Positions 11,137 to 25,656 of a DNA stretch of 64,000 bases are shown piece after piece. Below the pieces are notes generated by a model. The model saw only the letters and a list, made by a program, of their open reading frames with translations, did no database searches and was not told where the DNA came from. The number at the start of each line of letters is the position of its first letter. Position 1 is the stretch's first letter. The translations under genes were made by a program, and so were the position numbers. Source of the stretch: Drosophila pseudoobscura (taxonomy: Eukaryota; Arthropoda; Insecta; Diptera; Drosophilidae); NCBI RefSeq assembly GCF_009870125.1, contig NC_046680.1, positions 4,340,001 through 4,404,000 of the forward strand. The letters are read 5' to 3'.

Positions 11137-12524
11137 GTAAGTTGCCGCACAATGGGACAAATATTTCCCCACACATGAAGCCCAGGGGAGCAAGGGAAGT
11201 GGCGGTGGGTGAAGTGTAGGGAACCGGAAATTATGATTCTTTTGTTTGACTTCGGTGTCGGCCAGGACCTCTCCTTGGGTGAGAAAAGAATGAATGGAAC
11301 GCCATCATCCTTCATCCTTCATAGTTCCAAATTGAAGACTTTTTCTCGATGCCGACGCCTCGGCCATTATGCAAATCTGTATTTGGGGCTAGAAATGCTC
11401 AAAGGATTTAGTGAGGGCCAGCCAATCTATTCAATGTGTAGATCTCATGGAGCAGCAGCTGCATAAATCAATGGCCAAATTCTTTTTATTTCATTTCATT
11501 TGTGATTTCCAACTCGGCCACGCCCACTCCCCGAAGTAGATGCTGACGCACGTTGCAAGGTCATAAATCTTGGGGATCGGTGGAAGTGTCTTTAATTGTT
11601 ACGAGCGTACAATCGATGATTTCATGGCACAGCACGAAGCGACACTATCATCATTATGCGATGATCATGATATATCTGCCGCCATTTGTCACTCCCTGTA
11701 ACAGGTTGAGCCAGCGCTTGGCCAAAGCAAACAATTTGCCATCAGCCGACAGACGACAGCCGTCAGCCGAATTCGCCATTTGGTGTAGCCATTATACGCT
11801 TTTGTGGCGCCAAACTGCACCATGGGTACATGGATGTCATAGATACTCGCACGTAACCTGCAGACAGAATCGTATATAGTGGGCCGAAGTGAATTTGCTT
11901 TTAGTTTAAACAATAAATTCTGGCCCAGCGCTATCTCTTTCAGCCAGAAAGATGCACGCGAATCTTTTGATCCATCTTGTTGTATCTGTACCTGTATCCC
12001 CTCGTATGGGTGAGGCAAATGCATTTAAATGTAAATATATCTCATTGTTTGGCTCCCAACGGAGAATAAGTAAATATTATCAGAGATAATATACTGGTAC
12101 AAAGAGTATAATGCATCTGTGCAGCCTTTAGCTGGATGAATGACGCTGGAAGAAAATAAATCATACCTCTTTAGTTGACCATTCAGGAAGTATCTGATTC
12201 TAAGGCCGCGTACACTTATACGACTATCTCTCGCAGTATCTCTCAGCCATTCATTTGTACAGCAGTGTGACAACACTCATTTTCACTTGTAAAAAGTAAA
12301 GTATGGAAGATACTATGGTGTGGCATTTGCTACCCGAACTTGAAGCAGATTAACTATAACAAATAAAATATGTAATGTAAAATTTGTAATGGCACAGTAG
12401 AAAGAAACACATCCATACTTAAGTTAAATCTTCGATTTATTAGTGAAATTAAATAGCAGACATTTTGATTTAGGCGTGAGTTTATTAAAAAGTCTTTTTA
12501 AGCCTCATAGCTAATAAAAACTCT

Positions 12525-12580
12525 TTAAAAAAAATATTATATTTTAAATTTGTAGGAAATATATTTATTGTAAATAAGAA
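12525..12580. repeat. AT-rich dispersed repeat fragment
   Basis: Contains AAATTTGTAGGAAATATAT, nearly identical to AAATTTGTGGGAAATATAT near 39426. It is part of an AT-rich repeat family with other fragments near 25.2-25.7, 39.3, 40.7 and 53.35 kb. Confidence 0.4.
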
Positions 12581-13940
12581 AATATATCAAATATTTGTAT
12601 ATTAATATCAAAATGTATAATTTCCACTATCGGAGTAAATATTTGGTGCCTTGTATGTATTTTAAAACATAAGAGTAAATATTACAATTTCAGCATTTCT
12701 TCAATTGCCAAACAGTTCCAAAAACTATTTCTCTTCAGTTCTTTTTAGCCGACACTTATGGTCTCATACGAGCATCTTATGGTATTATGGTTCAAGATAT
12801 TTCGTTAGGTGAAAATTCTCTATAAATAGCAATAATGCCTTACAAATTGATGACACAACGTACAGAAAATAATTTTCTACGTAATATATATAAAATAATT
12901 GTACTCATCAATCAGCTTAGTTCACTCTTCATTTTAAATCCATTAAAACTTGTAATACAAATGCACAGACAATCGCTCACAATGCCCGACATACCCTCAT
13001 CAAATTTGGCAATTCCACATTGATTGGCGTTTCCTACGGAGATGCTTGCCGCCCCCTGCCAGCCCTGCCAATTCATTTTCTGTCAAAATCGCCCAACAAC
13101 TTCATTTCATAACAGACAATCGAACATACATATATGGATTTGGGTATCATTACCGGCGCTCTTCGTTCTTCGCTCTTCGCCGGGCAGTGTTTATTGTATT
13201 TAACATTTTCAAATTAATTGCAATTTTGAACTATTTTTGTCGGCATACATAAAAATGAAAAAATGAAAATCGCCTTTTCCCTCAAAAGCCTAAGCCGCCA
13301 GACGCCAGATTTTCCCCACATCACATGAATCTAAACAATAGCAAAAGGCTCTCGCTGATTGAACTGCTCAGTGCACAATTTCAATCAGTTTTCCAATTAA
13401 TTTTCATTATGCTCGTGATGTGGCCACGATGATCGGATGATGATGATGGGGATAGAGATCATCATTGTCAGTGGCAGTTGAGCCGGGGCTGAGGCCAAGG
13501 ACATAAGCAAAGCAGGAGAATTAAAACTAATTGTTATTGGACATCATAAAGAATTACAATGCAGGAAAATCGCTGGCAAGACAGCCTGGCCTGGTGTCTC
13601 GCGTGCGCTACACGGCAACGTGACTCACACAGCAAGTGGTAAAATGGTTATGGGGCATTGGCGTGCAACAGTTGCGTCCGGCAGTGCGGGGGGCAGTGAC
13701 AAAGCCAAAACAAACAAGCTACACAGCTTATGTGGCTCTCGGATGGGCTATGCCTATGTTGGACTAGTCCAGAGTGTGTGCGGGTTCAATTAACGTTTGA
13801 AGACATGGCCAACATCTTGTGCTCAGGGCGGCTCCGAGGCAGTGAAGCCGATCCGGCACCGGCACCGGCACCGGCACCGTCATCAGCGGTAACAGTGGAT
13901 TTGCCTTTAAAGGCAGCTTCCATTCCATCCCATCCATCTC

Positions 13941-13980
13941 CATCCATCCATCCATCCATCCATCCATCCATCCATCCATC
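13941..13980. repeat. CATC tetranucleotide microsatellite
   Basis: About ten tandem CATC units. A GCACCG repeat lies just upstream near 13857. Confidence 0.9.
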
Positions 13981-14256
13981 GATGCCATCCCGTCGGCAAT
14001 CGGCATCGGCATCCGACCTGGCAGAAAAACTTGTTAATTGGAACTTAACAATCACTAAAAGCGTCTAATGGAATAGATGCGTGCTAGATGCCTGCTGTGG
14101 CCCACTGTGCGGGGCGGCTACCCGTTTACCCACACAGCGCTGCCGTCTCTTCGAGCCACGTCTTTATCTGCCAGCAAATGTAGAAATTAAGTTTAGCCTG
14201 GCCAGATGGACAGGGACAGGCTATCCACTGGGCCCGTCAGTATCGTTTACGTGCCG

Positions 14257-14259
<3 letters not shown>

Positions 14260-14294
<35 letters not shown>
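14260..14294. repeat. CTG trinucleotide microsatellite
   Basis: About eleven CTG units that create a spurious poly-Leu or poly-Cys frame. Confidence 0.9.
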
Positions 14295-14300
<6 letters not shown>

Positions 14301-16154
14301 GTCTGCAGCAGCAGAAACAATCAACATCAGCTTATTTGTCTGCTGGCCAAACATTTCAAAGCGAACCAGCAGCAGCATCTGCCCGTTGCCAGATAGCGGT
14401 GGCTTGTCATGACCATTCCTGGCTCCCTTTTGGAGAGTCGTGATTCTGCCGGCTTGCCCGCGGCATTCTTGTGGCAGCTTTTAGTCGTGGGCCCCTCACT
14501 GGGATCGTTACTTCAAGGAATTATTGGGGCAACTTCAAGAAATAGTTTCTCTCCTTTTTTTGTTGTTGCTGCTGCCTCTGCCTCGATTGTGGTTGACAGG
14601 CTAACGAGGCAAAGGCTGTGTGTGTTTTTTGGTAGGGGTCTGCGGGTGACAGTTCCGTTTGCCGCACAGCCACCAGCACAGCTCCTTTGTGCCCCTGTCA
14701 ACGCTAATGAAGCATCACATATACTTCTCACAGGTGCTCATGAGAGGTGAGATGTGTGTCTCTCTGTGCATCTCTTTGATAACAACCAAGCTCAAAACAG
14801 CAACAGCAACAGAAACAGCCACAGCCATAGCCACACCGAAGAGCTTGGGGCATGGGACATGGGGCATGTGGCATGTGGCATGGGGCACTCTCTGTTCAGC
14901 TTAATTTGCAATGCTGACGTTAATCAATTGCAACGTTGCTCAGCGGGAGATGCAGCCTGTCATGGGCAGAGAGTATGCCATAAATTAACGGGGCGGCATG
15001 CCACATGCCGCTTGCCACGAACACAAGTGTTCGACATGGGTCGTTGCATGGCCAGGGACACCTGTTGGTGGTCACTTCCGTTTCGGCTTCACTTCTTGTT
15101 ACTTTTGCTGTGCTTTGCTTTGCTTATGATTTGCAGCATCTTTGAGAAGCGTACACCGATATGCTCTTTAGATAAACCCAAAGGGAGCGTTCCGTTGCCT
15201 CCTCTGGGTACTTGAGCAGCCAGTCCCATAAATCTCGCACAAATTGCCATGCTCATGCTCAAGACCCTACTCCTCTACGTTTCTCAAACACTTGTCAGAC
15301 ACTTGTTACCATTAACATTAGTCTGCAACAAGAAGCCTCCGCCCTCAGTTACAAATAAAGCCAGGCGAGACATGTGCCCCCAAATAAATTTGTCAACGCC
15401 GCGCAAAGCCGCTTGGCTTTGCCCCGCTCCCCGATTGACACTTCACGCAGACACACTCGCACTTTATCTGAACCGGAAGTCGCTTGTCAAACACTTTTCG
15501 ACATTTTTGGCCAGGAGTGTTGACGGGCGCACATCACATGTCATTTACAATTTTAAATGGAAGCTCTTCTTCCCTCGCTTCGTCTGCAGAACCCTAGCCT
15601 GCCACAGAGCCACAAAATAGTGCGGCACACTTAATTCTAATTAAATCATGTGCGGCGCTGGGTGGGCACCGCAGACTTTGACAAACGTCGGCAGCAACAG
15701 GTCGGCGCGCGGAGGAGGCAGACGACTACGCGTTTGGCCTTTCTCAAAATTTGGTGGGAAAATTACAACTTTGTTGGAGCTTTGAGCGATTATACAGTTA
15801 GCTGACAAATTAGTTGCATATTCTTAAGCGAGAAAATTTCGATTAGAGAAGACATTTAGATAAACGCATAACTAAGAATAATCGTTTTTAGCACTCAATA
15901 TTTTATCTGGAATGGAGCCGATGTGTTAAACGACTTTTAATACGATATGAGATGGTATTAATATTACACCCAGCGACCAATAAAACAGGCGCACTCTGAA
16001 ATTGGACGCAATTGTGACTTCTATAGTCGGGCGTTTTCGCAAATGTTATCCCATTAGTCTAATCTATATTTCAAACAAAAGTCCATACTAACTAACTAAC
16101 TAACCAACAAGAAACAAATTAATTTTAAAATCATACGTTTGTAATGCTTCTTCG

Positions 16155-16878
16155 GCAATTCGAAATTCTGAGATATACGTTTTATAGTGACCTCTTAAAG
16201 GAGTGTGTGTACCAAATTTGGTCACTCTAGCCTTAATAGTCTCCGAGATTTGTGGATGCCCCAGATTTTCGTCCTTTGCGGGGGCGGAAGGGGGTGTGTC
16301 GAAATTTTGACACAAAACGGTCAAGGTCCGATATCACAGGAGTGTGGATACCAAATTTGGTTGCTCTAGCTCTTATGGGTTCTGAGATCCTTGAACTCAT
16401 ATTTTGCAATTGGCAAAACCGGCCATGAAACCTGTGTGTTAGAGAGAGACATAGCAAGAAAGAGTGAAATTGTTTTCTTGATTCTGGCTATAATAATTAT
16501 ACGATCTGGTTCAGATTTTGCACTCTAGAAGATATAGTCATCCGCTACGATTCTGAGTTTTCTGTTTTCTCGTATCTTTGAATTTGTGGATGCCACAGAT
16601 TTTCGCCTTTTGTGGGGGCGGAAGTGAGCGGGGCAAAGTTTTGAAATATACTTGTAGCAGTCACATATCACAGAAGTCCGGATATAAAGCGTTGTTGCTC
16701 TAGCTCTTATAGTCTTTGAGCACTAGGCGCTGATAGGGACGGACGGACGAACGGACGAACGGACATGGCTCAATCGACTCGGCTATTGATGTTGATCAAG
16801 AATATATATACTTTATGGGGTCGGAAACGATTCCTTCTGGACGTTACACACATCCATTTTCACCATTTTATCTCCAGG
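16155..16878 (-). mobile_element. Dispersed repeat family, copy 1 (reverse, partial)
   Basis: Reverse complement of most of the copy at 30429-31466. Shared landmarks in the same order are ACCAAATTTGGT palindromes, the GGGGGCGGAAG block, the CGGACGGACGAACGG tract and GGGGTCGGAAACGATT. The outer ends seen in the fuller copy are missing. I see no coding capacity, so it is a non-autonomous or decayed element. Confidence 0.75.
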
Positions 16879-19800
16879 ATAAGTCAAATTTTAATCACAT
16901 TGGACCCGATGCCTGGCGATGCTCGTAGAACAGGAGAATATAAATATAAGACTGAATCGCTTTAAATTTATTTCCAAATTTTCTGAACTTTTTAGGTCAC
17001 AACTTGGACAACAGTTCTGCAACAGATGATACATTTTGCATTTAAAAGATAATTATTTCCCAGACAGTAAGCTTAAACTTAAAAGGTTTTTAAGTCCGAT
17101 TCATAGCTGCACTCATTAGCTTTTCAGAACTGTAAAGGAATAAAATAAAAAAATTAAAATATTTGGATATAATTTACTTAAAAAAAAAAAAAACACCCGC
17201 CTTTAAAAAGTAAATAATTTATTATAAAATGTTGAAAACTCAAGTGAAAACGAAGTATTTTAATTGATCTTAATTGGTGCACTTCCAACTAGGTCACGGT
17301 TTTGATTTAATTTTATTTAATTTAATTGCCACTTCTTTAGATCATTCTGCTCGATGATTGTTAAACACTTATCAAATATCATTATTAGTTTATTTTCCAT
17401 AAACAAAATTAAGTGGGGAGAATTCTGTTGAGTTCGGATTTCATTTGATTCCCATAGATAGAGAGGAAAATATCCATAAAAGCAATGAAAAATCTATACC
17501 CTAAAGACTGTTCGATTCCACTGCACTCTGCCAAGTTCGTAGGTGCCTCAAATAAAAGGCCATGCCATCTACATACAAATGGCATGCATTTATCGAATCG
17601 GGGTCTGTGCAGTGCCTGGGCTCGTGCATTCTAATGGGCAAACCAGGTTAGCGGTTTCTTCCCAGACTGCCTGCCACGCTGCGTATGCGTAATATTTATG
17701 TGGCGACATTGCTGCTGCCGCTGCCGTTGTTGTCGTTCTCGGTGTGTGGCTGCCTTTCCCTCACATGTGGCACCGTTCCAACTGCCACAAAAGCATCACA
17801 TGGCATAAATAAACAAAATTTCTCTGGGCCGCTCCTGCTTTGTATGTGCAACATGAAAATTGCATTAGAATCTGACTGGGGCAAGTCGGAGGCAGAGGCA
17901 CCCACGCGGCTTCTGTCCGCCCTCGCACTTATGGTAGTTCTGCCAACATTCACGCGTAATGAGCAATTAAAAAGAACCATAACTTAATTAAAGATGCAGA
18001 AACGGAAAGGGAAAAAAAACAGCTACCACTCAAGGGAATTTCGGCATTGATCGAGGGTCCATCTGCGAAGTGTTCTGCCAAATTGTCGCGCCTTTGCTGC
18101 TGTTTATTTGTAGTCTTGCCGCCCCATTTAACGTTCGCAAGGTTGTTCATTGGGCTGTTTATTGAGTACTTAAATGGTCAAAAGCAGAATGGCCATGCCC
18201 CGTTCTTTGGCATCAGCTAATTACTTGTTTTTGGCTGGAAAACTTTTGGGAGCAACTGCTGTAACCTTAATTAGGGACACATTTGCACGAAATTTCCTTT
18301 CAATTAGAGACAGATTTTCCGAAGCAGGACAGAACTCACGAGTGCCGTCAAGCGCAAACCAGAGCGGATTGAAGGAGGATTAAGGCGGCCAAAGGTCAAG
18401 TCAGCTGCCCTTAATGTGCTTTAAATGTGCTCCCTCTGCTTCTCTACCCCTGTGTGGCAGTGTGGCAGTGCTACAACTTGGTAAATCCTGGCTAGCTAGT
18501 TTCGGGGCAACAATCCAAGAGTGGCATAAATAATGCAGAATGTTTCATAAATACACCCAAAGGGCGTTACCAGCCACACAGTACAGACAGAGGCGGCAAC
18601 AAATGAAGTAAACTACTGTACGCTCTGCTCCTCCCTCCGCCTGCTTTTCCTTCCTGGAATTGGTGTCCGTTTCTCTGGCTGTTTTAACAAATGTCCATAT
18701 TCACAGGGTTGCCTCAACTCAGTGGCAGCCATACAGACAGATAGATAGCCATGCCAGTGGCATTCCCAGTCTATAATTTTTATGGATATGTCCTTCCAAT
18801 CTATTTCCGATCCCAGGACTTTGCCATTGGCTTATTTCCAGCAAGCTAGCGGGCAATCTTAATCCAGACACTAATTTAAGTTCGCAGTTTTCGTGCCGCC
18901 ACATAATCCTCCGCTCCGGTTTGCCTTTGAGCTGAGCTCCAATCAAAGAAGAGTGAATCCCATCTGCGGTGCCATTAAATCCTTTGAATTTCGACTTTGG
19001 TCCAGTTGATTAAGTATGCATAAACAGCAATTATGCTGCCCCAGAGCCACGCTAGTGTAATTTATGCTAACCCATTTTGCCTGCTTCTATTACCAAAGAC
19101 CGACACGACATGGAACGGGATTCGAGGAACTGGGTAAAAGCTAAAAAATATACAGCGAAAAGAGTAGACAACAAAATCCATACATTAAGCAGAGTCCTTT
19201 CACCAAAGTCCCGGCAATTAAAACGCCTTATTGAAGAAGCTACCTCCTTTTGAAAGAAAGCTTTTGTTGGCTTTTCTCACGTTGTAGCCCTTTTTTGCGG
19301 CTTCAAAATTGCAGGTAATTAAGGGACCGCCCCAAGGCATTACATAGAATGGGGGAATAGGTTGAGAAGGAGAGCATATTTCAGTGTCTGAAAATTAATT
19401 TCGGCATTTTCGCTTCTCTTTTAGACGACTCTCTCCTCTTCCGGTTGGATGAATATCCTTCTCCTGTTCTTTCTTAAGGGTTTTGCTTGGTTTCTTTTTT
19501 TTATGAAGTCCATCATCCCCACTCAGCTCTCCTCTTAAGAAAAATTGAGTGTGAATCGTGTTGAATGTGCAAGTGTCTATAAGCATTTCCCCAATTTAGG
19601 TCTAATTGAGTAGCGACTGAATGCTTTTCTTCTTGCATGCCACTCTCACACTTGCATGCAGTCGGTGTGCTTGTCTGCCAAAGACACCCGATACAAAATG
19701 AATTAACACAATCAAGTCGGTAGAAAAATAGCCAACATATACCAATAGATTTGCGCCGAGAGTGGAGCAAATAAATATAATATTCTCATATTTAAATTAA

Positions 19801-22364
19801 CATATTTTTCTTACAAATTTTGTATATTTTATTTATTTAAAAGTGTTTTATAATTAGATCAAATATAGACGGTATTAAAAACAGTTTTGTATTTGAACAA
19901 ATTTATGTTTACATTAAAGTTAATTCTAATTTATTTCACTATGTTTGTCTTTAGAAACCAAATATACATATGGCTGATTATCTCTAAACAGAGACCCATC
20001 ACAGGAATGTACCAAATTGTAGAATGTCACATGCACGGAAGCAGTATGCCGGAATCTCCCTGTGTCGTAAATAATCAAAAATGTTTTGGCTGAGAGCGCA
20101 TGTTGCATTTGGTTAACCCAGTTGGCATTTATTGTGGCATGCAGCATGAAATATGTAAAATAATACAGCCATGCGAACAACAATAACCAAATTGCGTTGC
20201 TTATCAGGGCGGGGGCATCGCTCCAGCTCCTCGTGGAATGACCCACACTTTCCGGACCACCAAGCCACTGTGAACATTTGCCATAATTTCCATAGTTTGC
20301 TAACTGCTAAAAGTCACAGATGCAGATGGCTGCCTCTCACCCACGGGAATCCGCATGGGAAGAGATTTTTCTGGGCCACCCGCTCCGCAGTCGCGTACAG
20401 GGAGATAACTTTTGGCCAAGTTTATTGAATTATCCGGCAGTGGACGGTTGGTTGGGCAACTTTGACTGCGGCGATAAATTCGCAACATCATTTTAATTGG
20501 CTCCGAGCCGTGCAATCACAGCAGTTGCCGATAACACACGAAACCAAAAGCTCCAAGCAGTTCCTTTGAAACTGACTTGGTATTGGGCTTGCAACAGACT
20601 TGGCGTTGCTGTTGCCGTGGCCTGTAGCCTGTGGGCGAAAAGGCGAATCAGATAAGCACTAAATGACAAGAACACAATGTGGCCCGAGGGGAGTGGCCGG
20701 CCGGCAAACAAGAGGAGCCCAGGCCGCAGGCACACGCATGCTTGCCCTGTAATGGCATTGTGATTGTATCTGACAGATACATTTGTGGGGGGCGCACACA
20801 AACAGAGTCATTTGTTTGGCACGCAGACTTATGCTCATGTGTCGACGTTGTCAACCGAAGCCTAATTAAATATCGGGCAACCTCAACGAGTTTCCCAGCT
20901 CGATGTTCGAGCCACAAGAACTGCACTAACACTGAATTAATTAACCGAATAAGTTCAACTTCATTAGCAGCCACCCAGCCGAAGCTCTTCGTCCAGCTAC
21001 ATCGAGTTTTCACTAACAACAAAAGTTGCCAACTGGCGGAAAAGTTTATGATCTGACCTCGACAGCGAGGGAAGAGAGAAAGAAAGATAAAGAAAAAGAG
21101 TAAGGAAGGAGTAAAGGCCACTTGTTAGTGACAACAGGTTCACATTTAGCACGCGCCACTGTCACTATCACTACCACTGCTGCTCTTTAGCCGTGTCTGT
21201 ATCTCTAAGATACATTTAATTAATATTTGATACCGCCCAGAGCCCGGGCAGACCAGGCAGACTAAGTGCAAGCTATCTGCGATTGACGCGTTCTATATAC
21301 GTTTTCTGGCCATTGGCTCTGATTAGATTCAGCTCGAATCGGAATCGGTGCGCGCTGGTTTGCACCCGACCATCCCGATTAGTTGACCAACACTTCACCG
21401 GACCCTTGGGCTGCCCAACTTTCGAGTTTAATTAAAAACTTTGGTCCGACATGAACAAGTTACTAGAGGAATTATGTCAACTTCGAGAGCGAGGCATTTC
21501 CTGGGTTGACGGCTTGGCTTTAATCGTCTTGAGACTGTTGTGTCCTATTCTCCCCACAAACTGCCTTCCAGTTACAAATTAAGCTACATTAAATTGCAAT
21601 AAATCAAAAATAAATTCAAATCAGACAACAAAAGCCCACGAAAAAGTTCTGAGCAAACCTCTGACTCGCACCGCGAACTTTTCCTTTGTCCGAGCAGTGG
21701 GCCGTGCCACATTAGGCGCAAACTTTCGCGGATTGAGAGCGACTCAAACACAAAGTTACAGCTGACCCGAGTCGCACTGAGAATTATTGAACCACGGCGA
21801 CTATTGTCCGACTATTATGCATGCGAGGGGCAAGGAGGAGGAGGTGGAAATGTCAAGTGAGACGAGCCACTGACACTGCCACAACGTCAACGACAACAAC
21901 AACAAAGCAGCAGGAGTGTTCGGGGAAGCAGCAATTGAAATAGCGGCTGCCACAAAGGCATCCGAGACAGCAGCTATACTCGTAGTTACAGCTACGGAAG
22001 GAGAAGAAACAACATCAGCATCACAAGCCGCATGAGCTGTGGCTGCAAAACAGCAGTGTCCCAAATAACAAAAGCAACAATAACTGAAGCTACCTCAAGC
22101 ATTGGAGGTAACAATAACAGAAGAAGAAACTCCAGCAAACGCGATCTCCACGGTCACTGCAGTTTATGGGTAGATGGGAAGATTCCATGATTTCGCACGG
22201 GACATTCGTGATCATTTCAAAGAATAGGACAAAACAAAAGTTTTTATTCTGCCACACATGTATCTCTTAATTAGCTCTTTAATTTGTGCTAAAAAACAAG
22301 CTATTTTATGTGTCAATTTGAATGTGAGTAAGACCTAGAAGAAAGCTGTTCCGACCTCATAAGA

Positions 22365-22690
22365 TGGTATACTTATGTATTCTAGATCAGCATCAATAGA
22401 CGAGCCTGTTCGTCCGTCCGTGTTGCTTGATTGGCCATCTATTTCTCAGGGAGTATAAAAGCTAGAGCGACCACATTTCGTATCCTGACTCCTGTGGTAT
22501 CACATAGATAAAATGGTGTTTAAAACTAACAACAAAATTTAACAAAAAATGTAAACAGATAAAATCGAATTTATAAAAATCTCCCAAAAGGTTCGTCCGA
22601 TTAATATGTACTGTACGATTATAATACTGTCAGGTCAGAGTACCTCGTATACAGAAGAGCCGCGGCCCTAGCCGAATCTCACAATGTTCC
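22365..22690 (+). mobile_element. Dispersed repeat family, degenerate copy 2
   Basis: A diverged, internally deleted copy of the 30429-31466 element. It keeps GATCAGCATCAATAGAC, the GTCCGTCCGT tract, AAAGCTAGAGCGACCA, CTCCTGTGGTATCAC and a terminal CTCACAATGTTCCC block. Divergence suggests it is older than the other copies. Confidence 0.6.
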
Positions 22691-22862
22691 CGCTGGTTTT
22701 AAATTAAATTTTAAGCATATTGTCATATTGTGGAATAATATCTCTCTTACAGGAGATAATAATATAGAAAAAAATGACTATAAAATACCAAACCAAATAC
22801 CAAACAGATTAACTATTTCTGATTTGTATAGGATTTCACATCCAAGTTAATGGCAAGTTAAT

Positions 22863-22915
22863 TATATGGCAATTGGTTAAATTAGTTAAGTTTCAATCAA
22901 TTTAGAAAATAATAC
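22863..22915 (+). repeat. Dispersed repeat fragment, copy 2
   Basis: Same-orientation match to 1797-1849, with GCAATTGGTTAAATTAG and TTTAGAAAATAATA. Confidence 0.5.
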
Positions 22916-25163
22916 ATATATGGAAATATGCTTACTTAATTTGTTGGTATCGGTGGACCGTTCCATGGTAACTTAGTCAAACATATAAATTTGAATTGCA
23001 ACGACACCATGTATTGTATGTATGTAACGGCAGAAGAAACAGTAGTTACGAGTATTGAATGAAGAAACAAAAGAATACCCATAGTACTAATGAACAAAGG
23101 TAGCTGGGCTATCGCATCAGCAATAGAAAATGCTGAAAATACAGCGACAGAACAAACAGCAAGAACAACAACAAAAACAGAAACAACAATAGAGTCGAGA
23201 ACACCAACAACTTGGCATTTCCATATGAAAGGAGCAACAATTGTCTGAAGGAAAAGTAAATTGCGAATGAAATGGAATATGAAAATCAAACTGCCTCCCA
23301 AATTGCCTCTCCCCTCCCCTCCCCAGCCACCCCATGCCGTTTACATTAGAACGGATGGCTGGCTGACAGACAGAGGTGGAGGAACTCTGAATGGCTACAG
23401 ATATTGGATATTGGACGGTTGACAAGGTGGCGGGGGCAAGCCAATTCGACTCAGGCAGCTGAGGGGCGTGCGTGTGCCCCTTGCCGTGGCATGCCTTTGG
23501 ACTGGGCTTAGTCAATTGTAAACACATTTTAAACAAAACTCAGCGAGACGTGCGGAAAATTTCAGATATGAAAAGTGAAAAGTGCGCTGCCTAAGCCAAT
23601 TTGTGTAGCGGCCAATATTCTGGTATTTCACGTACAAGATGAAGAACAAGAGTCGCCAAAACAATGTTATTGATATGAATTGGGCTCGTCCCGCAGACGG
23701 CTCGGAAGGAAGTGAAAGTGCGTGAGCAGCCAAGTAATTTGTTGGCTGCTTCGTGCCCTGAAAGCAATAATTCCACGGCTAATTTGAGCATTTTCTGCGG
23801 GACGAGTGGACCGGGTGGAAATCCGAAGTGGTGTGGGGTCAATGGGAAATCATAAATAAGAATTAACACTCCACAAGGGCGAATCAAGAGTGCAAAGAGA
23901 GCACACACAAATGCTTTCAGGATAGTTCTTATTAATTCGTGTCGATAGATATCATAAATAACAATTAAGACTTAAAACCAAACTAAATTAAACCGTATTA
24001 GGCATCCATTCGTACGTCTGTAACCTCTTCTGAATAAAAGGAAGATTCAACTTCTAATCAATAGGAATAAATTGATTTCTGATGTAGAATTCGATCCTGC
24101 TACTTCGTAGTTTGGGGTTTCCCATTCAGTTTGTACACAAAGGCTATTCTGTGCTAATTACTACCTTTTCGGTCCTATTTCAGGCACATCTGTGCAAACA
24201 CAAATTAGAGAGCCTTTGCGACACTTTCGCAAATACTTTGTCCAATTTTAAAGCACGGGTTTAGCCCACAAACTAACTTGAAATTGGGCAAAACACTCAT
24301 TTAAAGTAAATTCTGGCTGAGAAATCAGTTCTACTTAATTCACGATATTTCTTGCGAACTGCTGGAACTTTAATAAACAATATGTAGCCTATAAAATGGA
24401 TTGGCTTGACGTTTTTGTTTTTAATTAAAGCCAGCTTACTCTGCACCATTCCCAACGCTCTAATTGGCATAGAAAATATTTGTGGAAAATCTTGTTTCCC
24501 AGCAACAAACAGAAAAACGGTAAACAGGAAATAATCAAATTTTGGGTAGAGCAAGCCTCAAATGAAATTATTGTTGGAATTATTTGAAGAGCCTAGCCAG
24601 ACCGAGCGACGGAAAAGCAAATTCCCACTTCCCAAAAGAAAGTTGCTACCAAAACAATAGCAATATAAAAGAAATTTGCAGTTATGCCCCTCCAACCCCT
24701 CCAAAAAACCCCGAGACCGAAATCTCGGGGAAAAGTTGTTGAAATCAAAGTACGAGTACATAAGCAGAACAACAAATAAGCGCCATTAATATACGAATAT
24801 TCGTATTTTCTTTTGGGGCCAGCTCTCGCTTTGGCCAAATGACAAAGTTAAATAAGGCAAAGAGAGGGGTGGCTGGGGACAGGGCGTAGCTGTGGGGTTG
24901 ATATAGCTTGTTGGCAAGACTGTCACACTTTGAAAAGGATACAGCACATGAAATGTGGCTTTGAGCTGCTACTCTTATTGTAATACCCTCTCAGAGGTAT
25001 TATGATTTTGGGAAGATACTTTCAATGCAGAGGAGGACCAAAAGCCTAATTGGTGGGCCGACGGAGTTCGATAAATAAATCGATTTTAAATAAGTAAAAT
25101 AATTGTTAAGTACAGTACATACAAGCACTCCGAGAAAAGAACCATGGCGTAGTCAAAAATTAA

Positions 25164-25656
25164 ATTAAATATTCGATTTTTGAATACAAACAAACTGAAA
25201 TTAAATGGAATTCACTGCGACTTAAACGTAAATGTAACAAGGAGTGGCCAAGCCGGCCCTTTGCAGGAGCAGTGGCTAGCAACGGGGAACAGCAGATAAA
25301 CAGCTGTAACAGCAGAACGAGATGAACAGCAGATGAAGAGCAGATGAAGAGCAGATAGGCAGCAACGGTAGAGGGAGAGGGAGAGCACAGCAGGAAAGAA
25401 AAGGAACAGCAAAAAGAGTTGTAGAAAGAGAATGAAAATGTAAGTTACATTCACCAGCCGATCGCGATTTAATGTCATCGATAAGCTACGTACATATGTA
25501 AATATGTATATAAAATAATATTTTACATAAAAGTATGAGATCTTTTTTAAATACAACATACTATTAGATAAATACATACATTTACTTTTTAGCTTAATAT
25601 GTTAATTTGAATACGAAATATATTTACTTTAAATATGAAATATATTTATTTTAAAT
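25164..25656. repeat. AT-rich dispersed repeat region
   Basis: Contains two segments that recur around the LINE insertion. Bases 25164-25191 match 39306-39333 at 26 of 28 positions, and 25630-25656 match 40730-40756 at 26 of 27. A related inverted segment lies near 53348-53390. Class unknown. Confidence 0.45.

Noticed and set aside
16080..16110. AACTAACTAACTAACC tract as a possible regulatory or telomere-like repeat
   Set aside because: Only four units of a simple tetranucleotide beside a transposon relic; ordinary microsatellite variation explains it.
21801..22064. Ala/Ser-rich minus-strand open frame
   Set aside because: Made by ACAACAACA and GCAGCA repeats; no start context, splice sites or domain.
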